Source of the DNA: Diphasiastrum complanatum
Lineage: Eukaryota; Streptophyta; Lycopodiopsida; Lycopodiales; Lycopodiaceae
Direction: 5' to 3'
NCBI GenBank assembly: GCA_029204225.1
Contig: CM055096.1
Coordinates: 69,525,444-69,589,443, forward strand
DNA: 64,000 bases
In this document: one piece after another, positions 55,815 through 64,000 of the stretch
How positions within the stretch are numbered: the first letter of the stretch is position 1
Layout of the letters: every line of letters begins with the position of its first letter
The notes under the pieces: model-generated
Databases searched by the model: none
Told to the model about the DNA's origin: nothing
Seen by the model: only the letters and a program-made list of their open reading frames with translations
Program-made: the position numbers and the translations under genes

Positions 55815-57928
55815 GTAAGATTACATGCCGATTATTCTCTTCATGTGAAAAGTAACATATTTGGAATTTTTTTTATCTGATATAACGTTGGCCTCCTAGC
55901 AATTGGGTTAGTGTCACTTCTTTATATAAACAAGAGAGTGGGATTATCTTTGCTACTTTTGAAGCAAAGTACATCATAATATGAGGTAGATGTGATTTGA
56001 AGTACACTTTAAAATCATGCTTACAAGCAAACATCAAACTTTTGATCCTGCAAATGCATTTGCACAATACGCTTACAAAAACAGGCTCTTCGGCTTTTAA
56101 ATCTGGAAAAATAACATGCGTCCTAATTTTGATGGAAGTAGTAAGAAAGAGAATATGCAGTAGCCTAGATTGAGGAATTGGTGAATTGTTTCATCTTGGA
56201 TGAATTCGGTCAAGAAAGTAAAACCACGGTTGCTAGATTCCATTTAATAACGCTTGCCAAGATTCAGGTGGAAAGAAGTTTGCAGGACAATAAGAATCTA
56301 CCCTCATGAGACGACTTGATCACAAATCAAGAATCATACAAAGAATGAGGATTGTCCTCTGGACTACAAGGTTGAGAAAATGAATGCTTTTTGCATTTTC
56401 TGTCAAAGGAACATGTATACTTCAAACTTCAAACTATTAGGATCAGTTTCTTGAGTAGCAAATTGTTGTTGCTAAGAAGATTCTAGAAGGAATCAACGAT
56501 CCAACTTGGCATCTAGTTAAAGTAAGCATACCTTTTAATGATCCATATACTTTAGTTGTGTGCTCCTAATAGCAGATGCAAAGCCCACATGTTTTTAGGA
56601 GAAAGCTTCAAAGTGAGCAACTTGAAGCAAAATGTGGCAAAGAAAAATACAAAAACAGTGAAACCAAACAACGATTCCAGTTATTCCAACATTAAAGTTT
56701 CTTGAATATGACAGAGCGAGGTAAAACCGAAAGCATTTGTCTCAAGCACTTGTGACCAGGTGATCCCACACAGTTTTTTCCTGCAAGCAACTTTTAACTC
56801 AAGAAAGTACCCCTCAACTTGCTTCAGTGATTCAACTCGAAGGGACTTTTGGAAAGGTTGATGAAGTCTTTTCTTATTGCCTCGATAAGTTCGTGCCTCC
56901 TACTCAACTTTTCAAGACAGAACAAGCTCATTTGAAATTGTTGTCCACTTGTAAAAAGCACTCGGCCTTCTAAGTTTATTCATCAAAATATAGGGTAGAT
57001 CTATATGTTTTGGGTCATTAAGGCATCAACTTGGGTATAGATTGATGAAGGCGTCTGTAAAACCCAAACTTCCCATTTAGTTAATGAAGATAAAAAAAAT
57101 CTTTAAAAGAGCTATGACACTGATAAATTGTTTATGCAAAAATGAGCTTAAAATCGGCTATTGAACAGACGACTCAATGATAGTCAGACGGGGGGCTAAG
57201 ATAGGAGTGCCCCAAGGAATGAGAATCTTATTTCAACAATGGAATTCACGGAGATACAAGATTCTTGTCAAGCTAGAACTCAGTCGCACTTTGACCAGAT
57301 GGAATATACAAGTAAGGCACTTATGGTCTTCTGAATTGAAGTCCTTAAGCTTAACCAAATATTCTACAACATGGTTGGAGTTAAGCTTGCCCATAGTTAA
57401 ATAGTAACTTTTGTTTCTATTCTGAAAGTAACTGCAGCAACCAACCTTGCAATTGATCCTTCATGTTCAAAGGCTGAAAAAAAAGTCTAGTAGCAATTGT
57501 TAAAGGAACTTTTGTAAATATTGTCACTTCCTCGTGGAAAAAAACAATGATAGTTAGAAGCTTAGTTTGTCATGGGAGTAGATTGAAAATGATTGGCCAG
57601 AGAATCTTGAAAAGAATATGTCTACACCAGACCTTCTGCATTAGTCTCAAGTTATTCATCTAGGAACTTAGTTACAAATTATGTACTCATCTTTTGAGCA
57701 ACAAAAGAATGAAGCAAGACAATCAAGAGCCGTAATGGTGTCAATGCAGAAGCTTAGCAAATGCAACAAGTCAGAGCATGAGCCAATAGAAAAATCGTCA
57801 CATACACCTCTTTGTGGGTATATGGAACAGTAGGGCAACAGGGAGATTCCAAAAAGAGACTTGATGAGCTTGTTGCGTATGTGGTTAGCAGAGGGTCGTC
57901 ATAGATGGCATGATTAAAAAACAGCTTC
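55815..57928. other. intron 8 or downstream DNA, no gene recognised
   Basis: No WDR11 exon or transposon domain is visible. The small frames (e.g. 57177-57404) are not supported. Confidence 0.45.
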
Positions 57929-58343
57929 CTATAGTGTTGGTTGATTGAGAGAATATTCCCAATCATTATTCATGTCCATACATTCTGAATATGCAGGTGA
58001 ATTAGATATTGGCAATTGAGTTCCAGCGATTCCATAAGAATAAGGTTCTCCAACAACAGCCACTTTAAGCTGTGGTGAAATGGATCCATGAGGCATTGAA
58101 CAATAATCCGGAGTATTGATACGAGTTGGATTTCTATGGAGTAATAAAATCTCGTTGTTGTTAGCAATATCCATGTTTAATACCTCATACTCCATAATAT
58201 CGTTGTCAAAAATAAAAACATTCTCTAAGGCTCCCAAACCAACTTGAAATGGTTGACAGATCCAATCCTTATAATGGCCGCTCAATAGCTCAAGAAACAG
58301 ATGCACTGAAGAGTGTATAGCATCTGGAAAATTTACCTGTCAT
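57929..58343 (-). CDS. unrecognised ORF or exon, minus strand
   Basis: An open minus-strand stretch of about 138 codons to a stop at 57929. It is preceded by a possible acceptor (ATGACAG, 58344-58350), so it could be a last exon. The product is mixed and not low-complexity: LFLELLSGHYKDWICQPFQV, then IFDNDIMEYEVLNMDI, and a Ser/Pro/Tyr-rich tail ending DWEYSLNQPTL. I do not recognise the family. Codon use looks protein-like, but the ORF lies between transposon relics and may be a captured or decayed exon. Confidence 0.3.
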
Positions 58344-58559
58344 AAGAGAATTGACACATGAAGAAAGTGAAAATCAATAGCTCTCTCATTGGCTTTGCTG
58401 CCTGCACGACGATGTCGAGGCTTGATCTAAGCATCCCACATTGAATTCAAATGGCTATAAAATAACTGCAGTTGCTGCCGAATGCTAAGAAAGGGTTTTC
58501 AAACAAGTACACACTTCCTGAGGCCACCATGGATCTGCAGAAGTCATCGACTGCTTGGT

Positions 58560-59110
58560 TTCTCCTCTAACCGGTAGCAAAGTAAGAAACTAAGATTTTG
58601 CATAGCTGAGCATAAAGCCTTATATTTTGCTTTTGTAGTGGAAAGAGCAATCGTAGCTTGTTTCTTACTAGACCATGAGAAAGCACCATTACAAAAATGA
58701 AAGAAATAACCTGTCGTGGATCTCTTGTTGTCAATATTACCTGCCCAATTCGCATCCAGGCAGCCCTACAATGTTACTACACTCAACTTCCTTCGATTAT
58801 TCAACCCATACATGGTCTTGCGTAGCGTATTCCATTTGGCAACAAGAGCAAATGGCTCCTTGTAATCTATGCCTTTGTTGTGCGCATACCCTTTTGCTAC
58901 AAGCCTCGCTTTGTGCTTCACAAGGGTTCCATCAACATTGTACTTCATTTTGTACACCATTTGTTACCAATGGATTTCTTGCCTAAAGGAAGATCCACTA
59001 TCTCCCAAGTATCATGATGTTTGATAGAATCCATCTCCTCATGCATTGCTATTTGCCAAATTTTTTCATCTTTGCCTCCTCATAGCAGGATGATTCTTCT
59101 GATTTAACAA
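58560..59110 (-). pseudogene. copia element I RT-RNase H relic
   Basis: The minus strand holds RT N-terminal motifs near 59040-58870 (HHDTWEIVDLPLGKKSIG; then [20 protein letters not shown]). A large deletion through the catalytic palm follows, and RNase H resumes near 58770-58600 in another frame (NKRSTTGYFFHFCNGAFSWS, SKKQATIALSTTKAKY). No YVDD remains. Confidence 0.8.
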
Positions 59111-59299
59111 TGTGACTCATAGGGGCTAAATTTACCTAATAATTGTCAGATTCTTTCCTCTCACATGTAAGTCGCCCTCGCAATTGCACATCCGTGCATT
59201 AGCAGCTTGAGGATCCATACGACAAGTCACTACAGATCCCCTCCACCAAAGTCTGCCTATTCTTGCCAACAAGTGGATATAATCCCCAATACGAGTCAG

Positions 59300-60860
59300 C
59301 TACCATCTCCTGCATTTTTCGCACACATCAAGGAATTAAGAGATCAACTCATGGCAATTGGGGAGCCAATACGAAAGGTAGAATTGGTTCACAGGACAAT
59401 GAGTGGATTGTCAGAAAATTTTCAGATGTTTCCTAACGGCATTGCATTGAGGGAGAGGCTACCAACCTTCGAGGATCTTCATGGAAATGTATTGCAGGAA
59501 GAGCAAAGGCGTGACGTGGTGAAATCACATCAAGCTCCATCAGAAGATCAGGCAATGTTGGCTATCGGGAAGCACAAGTACAAGAGGCAACAAAAAAAGC
59601 CTAATTCTGACGGGGATGATCAAGGATCCGTCATCAAGGAAGAAGAAGGAAAATTGTCAAAAACAGGGACATTGGGCACTTGATTTGCAGGGGAAAATGA
59701 AGACATTCACTAAGCTTGCTAAAGATGATGCGGAAAGCGACAATGGTGATACTAGCGTAGCATTTGTGATTGCATTAGCATCATAGGACTCTATGGATAA
59801 TACACATTGGTTCATGGATTCAAGAACAACGAGACATATGACCAACAACAAGTCATGGTTCAAGGATCTGAAGTTGACCAATGATGTTACTCAAGGAAGA
59901 CGTGGATCTATACCATCAAGGAGAAATCAAAGGCGTTTGAGTGTTTCAAAAACTTCGAAGCATTGGTGGAAAATTAATCTGGTGCCAAGATCAAGGTACT
60001 TAGGTCTGATCATGGAGGTGAATACCGCTCCACTGCCTTCATCAATTTTTGCAAAGAGTAGAGAATCAAGCAACAATTTGTGCAAGTCAAGATGCCTCAG
60101 CAAAATGGTGTAGCGAAAAGGAAAAATCACATAGTGGTAGAATCCACTATAGCCATGATGGCTCACATGAGAGTTGTTGATTCATTTTGGGCCGAAGCTG
60201 TACACATGGTAGTTTTCTTGTAGAACATGAGCCCGCCGACGATTGTCGTTCTAAATCACACTCCTGATGAGGATTTCAATGGTAAGAAACCGAGAGTGGA
60301 TGACCTACGAGTGTTTAAAAGTAGAGTATATGTTCACATTTTTAAGAGCAAGAGGAGTAAGATGTAGGAGAAAGCCTTTAAGTGCATTTCTACTGAGTAT
60401 GATGCACAAAAAGAAGGATATAAATGCTATGACCCGATTGGACAACGTATGCACATCAGTCCTGATGTGGTGTTTGATGAGGTTCACAGGTTTGGTGATG
60501 ATGAATGGAATAGTGATGATCTATCCAAGTTGTTCATTGAGAATGAAACAACAGCACACCTCAAGATGGACCACTTGATGAAGATGAAGGGCATAGCACA
60601 CCTCCAATTGATGAGACTAGGTAGAAGAGGGATAAACCTTATGGTACAAGTAAAACCGAACTGACAAGTGGCAAGCGCAAGGATATCCCTTGGGATACAT
60701 ATTCGCCTCGAAGTGGATCACTGTAGCAAAAGCTACCCAAATGGTACACTAAACTCATGGATAGTGCAAGGGAAGAGGTAGCGAAATGCGGTAATGAACA
60801 ATATCCACCTATGGTATGTTCGAGTGTAGTCGGAAGCCCTCACCCATAGTCCTTCAATTT
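59300..60860 (+). pseudogene. copia element J gag-protease-integrase relic
   Basis: Plus strand. Gag (HIKELRDQLMAIGEPIR, LVHRTMSGLSENFQM), of the same lineage as element C, runs to 59683. A Lys/Asp-rich linker leads to a mutated protease (HWFMDSRTTRHMT at about 59806, with DSGA changed to DSRT). After a deletion the integrase core continues through several frames to about 60170. 60250-60664 encodes the integrase-RT linker. Stops and frameshifts occur throughout, and RT is missing. Confidence 0.8.
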
Positions 60861-61324
60861 TTTCCAAAGAACCCTTCCCTTTTCGGCTCGTAGGCTAGGA
60901 TGTAGTGATTCTAAGTGGCTTTTTCCACTCCAATATGTGATTTCACTAAACCAATTACAAGAGTAATCCACAATGTCCGTATATTCCAACGACACACTGC
61001 AAATTGTGCGCTAGGTGTGGCATCAATACAAAAGCAATTGTGTTCAATCTTGGGGTTGGACAAATTGTGAGTAATAATCTACGAGTTTAGCGAGTTTTTT
61101 ATCTTTATATTTTTAAATAGCTGTGTTTAGAGTTCCAATTAACAAAAAGTCAATGCAACAACAACGCATAATAAATTGCAATATCCAACAATGAAGACAA
61201 CAAAACAAGCCTGTAGGCCATATTGTTTGAAAAGCATGCATTCTCATTTTCTTCCGTGCAAATACTGTTCAGTTTGGTCCTTAGAAACATATCAGATTTG
61301 CCGTTTCATATTGCTCCTCGGGTG
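60861..61324. other. no gene recognised
   Basis: AT-rich and non-coding, following element J. Confidence 0.45.
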
Positions 61325-61400
61325 CTTGGGAAGCACCTTTCGGCGTGACGGCTTCGCTGATATGAGCGATAACATGGTTCTTCACTGACAAATCGAGCAA
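61325..61400 (-). pseudogene. short copia gag fragment, element C family
   Basis: About 75 bp resembles 24190-24270 (GATATGAGCGATAACATGGT compared with TATATGAGTGATTACATGGT). It is too short for more. Confidence 0.5.
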
Positions 61401-61920
61401 TTATGAGTAAAAGAGCAAATAACCCTTAAAAAAACACCTTTTTTGGTAGACGCTAGTCCCGACTTTGACGTATTCCCAACACGACCAGTTACTAGGGGCC
61501 GAGGGCCAAGGTATTGGCAAGGCTAGTAACTGGGATGGACACTGTGCGTCAGTGGCAGTGACCTGGTGTGACCACCTGACAGGATGTTAGTAAGTGGAGT
61601 TATGACCGTATGGACCCTAGTCGTCAACAGCGGATAGGCCTTTGTTGGACGAGCAACTAGCTGGTAGTTACGCTGGGTGACAATGTGTCACAGGTGTCAC
61701 AGGTTCATGATGGGCATGGGGGTGGTGCATCAGTGTCACGCACTGATTGCGGGTACAAGATTTCATGGAACCATGGGGATTGATCACCCCTTGCATGACA
61801 GCCATGTGTCCCCGGCCCAGAATAGCAATCAAATAGACTCAAGAGGAGGGCATCTATGGATGGGTGGATCATTTCTCACACCAACCATCAGAGTTTGAGA
61901 GCTAAGGAGAGTTTGGAGTG
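61401..61920. other. no gene recognised
   Basis: GC-richer than its surroundings, with repeated CAGTTAC/TAGTAACTG and GTGTCAC words. It may be an unknown LTR or leader. Confidence 0.35.
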
Positions 61921-61927
61921 CAACATT

Positions 61928-61939
61928 TGGTATCAGACC
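61928..61939 (+). other. possible degenerate copia PBS
   Basis: TGGTATCAGACC resembles the iMet-type PBS and follows GCAACATT, but no LTR or gag was found around it. Confidence 0.35.
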
Positions 61940-62184
61940 CTCGTTCTAGAGAGAGAATGTACTGTTTTAGAGAGAGAAAGTTCTGGAAAACTCTGGATTG
62001 AGCAAGAAAAGAGGGGGGAGACAGTTTCTAGACCCCATAGGAGCTCCAACACCCAGTTCTAGGCAGTTTTCAGAGGCAGAAAAAGCAACATTTGGGCTTC
62101 CACACACGAAGAAGCCATGAAAACCTGGGCCTCGTTGTTCAAGAAAGTAGCGTTGTCTTATATGTCTTCTTGGCACTCAAAAGC

Positions 62185-62210
62185 TTTCTTTCTTTCTTTC
62201 TTTCTTTTTT
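62185..62210. repeat. (CTTT)n microsatellite
   Basis: A short CTTT run, followed by a C-rich stretch to about 62265. Confidence 0.9.
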
Positions 62211-62329
62211 CTCCTCGCCATTGCCATCCCCTCCCCTCCACCCCTCACCTCAAACCCCCCCCCATACTACTGTTGCGTAGCAGCAACAATTTGAACCTTC
62301 TCAATTTGAGTCAATGACATTCATTTTTT

Positions 62330-63400
62330 TAATTCAAGAGGCCAAGTGGGAGAGTAGATGGAATTGGTTTCATAGGCTATTATTATATGTAGGCCATGCG
62401 CTGCATCCTTTATGGAATAAATCTAGTCTTCAGTAGTTTCATGACCATGAGCTGAGGATGGGTGGTTTCAATACCTCCAGAGGGTCATACCAGATGTTGC
62501 AAAGTAGTAGGCCTATGGCTTGGTGGGACAAGTATGTAGGGTGCACCCCTAGGCTACAATGCATTGCATTGAGGGTCCTCTCACATGACTGCACCGTAGA
62601 AGCTTGTGAGAGGAACCAGAGCATCTACTCCCTCATACAGACCAAGAAGAGAAATAGGCTCTCCACAAATCAATTAGAAAGGCTAGTGTTTTTGCATTCA
62701 AACCTACACCTCCTAGATAATATGAGGGAATTCATAAAACCCATGCAAGTGATCATTTGAGGCTTGAGCTTGTCTTGAACTTGAGTGCTTAGTGTTGAGA
62801 CTTATCACTTGAATCTTGATACTTGAAAGTTGAAAGTTGAGAGTTGACGACTTGTGAACCATTTGTACTTTGTGAATTTGTGTCACATGTGACGAGTGAA
62901 TGACATGTCGTGAATCTACCAATTGTTTAAACTCTAGGTAAAGCTTGACGAGATTGACATCGCCAAGGTTCTTTATTCACCACCTAGGTCAAAGGAGGAG
63001 GATATATATGACTACTTGCATTACGAGTCTATTGCACGATCGAGTGGTTTGCTTGGTAATTGATTACTTATATTTCAACCAAGTTTCAAGATTGTACTAT
63101 CTATTATCTAGTCACCTTAGTCTTGAGTCTTCAATCTTGGTTACTTTCTAGTAGCTCCAATTTTCTATGTGCAAGACCAATGGCTCAAGCTGCATCACGA
63201 CGGGCTCAGGCTGCCACTACTCAGTAGCATTTAGAGAGCAGCTTCAGTAGCTTTACCAAGGAGACCGAGGAGAGTGAGGATCAGAGCCAAGGGTCTCCTT
63301 CTGATGAGGCTTCAAAGGCTAGGGATGATGATGATGGTGCTGAGGAGCACGTGTAGGAGGTTACAAGCCCCACCCTGCTAGGAGGAGTAGGAGGACCTAG
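62330..63400 (+). pseudogene. hAT transposase C-terminal relic
   Basis: The open stretch 62458-62760 reads PMAWWDKYVGCTPRLQCIAL, then CERNQSIYSLIQTKKRNRLS and LVFLHSNLHLL. This is the C-terminal dimerisation pattern of plant hAT transposases (WW, G...P.L...A, CERNWS-type, KKRNRL). Upstream codons (62370-62430, GHALHPLWN) belong to the preceding part in other frames. An acidic Ser/Glu/Asp tail (near 63240-63350) may be the C-terminus, beyond a non-coding interruption. The BED finger and catalytic core are absent and several stops occur. Confidence 0.7.
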
Positions 63401-64000
63401 ATGTAGTTCATAGTCTAGAATCTAGGTCGAGATTCGATATTTCACCTAGATTCTACTAGTACATTATTATGACAGTTGACTCATGAGTCATGACATTTGG
63501 ATTCAGCATTTGCCATTAACTGTTCAGCTCATTTTGATATCATATGTGACATGTGTATAGTTTGACACCAACTATTCGGTGTTCACTATATAGTTTATTG
63601 TTCGCTCGAATGCTATTTGATTTTGCTTTTTGATGTAAGTTGTAACTTTTAAATTTCTACTCAAATGTTTATCCAATGTACTTGCTGCTCACTTACAAGT
63701 TAGTACCTACTAATGTGTGATCATTGACGGATGTTTGGTCATGTCAGTGTTGGTTCTTCGATCGACGTTGATGTATCATGCCACAAGGATAAATGATAAA
63801 TTACAAATTTTTTTGTTAAGTGGAAGTTGGACCATGGAATGGAACTAAGAAGTTTGAATTGTGTCCACTGTAGATTCAACATTCTCATGTACACTTGTGA
63901 ATCATGATTCTAATTTCTATGAACTCTAATCTGGTTTCAACTGTCAGGCTTCAATTGTTTACAAGCAACAACTAACATTTATTCAGTAGCAAGGTAGTAT
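63401..64000. other. no gene recognised
   Basis: AT-rich, with no open frame over about 60 codons of interest. Confidence 0.5.

Noticed and set aside
55815-64000. Further WDR11 exons
   Set aside because: I looked for the conserved C-terminal propeller motifs on the plus strand and did not find them; claiming an exon would be unsupported.

Overview
This is nuclear DNA from a land plant with a large, retrotransposon-rich genome. The evidence is a conserved multi-exon eukaryotic gene with GT-AG introns several kilobases long, plus many Ty1/copia, Ty3/gypsy and hAT relics. The copia elements carry primer-binding sites (PBS) of the plant initiator-Met tRNA type (TGGTATCAGAGC). Repeat-filled introns of this size suggest a fern, lycophyte or gymnosperm more than a small-genome angiosperm, but the sequence does not settle that. 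There is no bacterial-type operon, CRISPR array or rRNA.

Layout. 1-7.8 kb is a nest of copia elements on the minus strand. Element A (about 0.66-7.75 kb) has element B (2504-6885) inserted in its leader, with a visible 5-bp target duplication, and a miniature TRIM-like unit joined at its PBS. 7.97-8.49 kb holds the only intact-looking single-exon gene, a LEA-like hydrophilic protein on the minus strand with a TATA box and an ABA-response-type G-box. 8.6-9.2 kb is a 300-bp tandem duplication with TA microsatellites. 10-21 kb is gypsy-derived: decayed coiled-coil reading frames on the plus strand (10.2-12.1 and 18.1-20.6 kb), a minisatellite, a minus-strand gag-protease relic, a repeat-rich leader, an Asp-type PBS and LTR-like DNA. 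21.8-32.5 kb is a patchwork of copia fragments on both strands, a gypsy-like LTR start and a 1.2-kb solo LTR with 5-bp target duplication.

33.9-55.8 kb and beyond (plus strand) is a WDR11-like WD40 gene. Eight exons can be placed with consistent splice phases (757 codons plus 2 nt). Its C-terminal part is not in the window. Introns 1 and 2 (7.2 and 7.8 kb) and intron 8 (more than 8 kb) are loaded with broken retroelements. Intron 8 also carries copia relics on both strands, an unrecognised minus-strand ORF and a hAT transposase C-terminal relic.

Host genes supported: WDR11-like (trafficking and scaffold family) and one LEA-like gene. Nearly everything else is mobile-element debris in various states of decay. 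I found no convincing undescribed biological system. The most interesting items are the PBS-joined TRIM/copia chimera, an LTR with internal sequence on both sides, inverted copia LTRs flanking WDR11 exon 2, and a coiled-coil frame whose stops within the continuous frame are all explicable as Gln-to-stop transitions.
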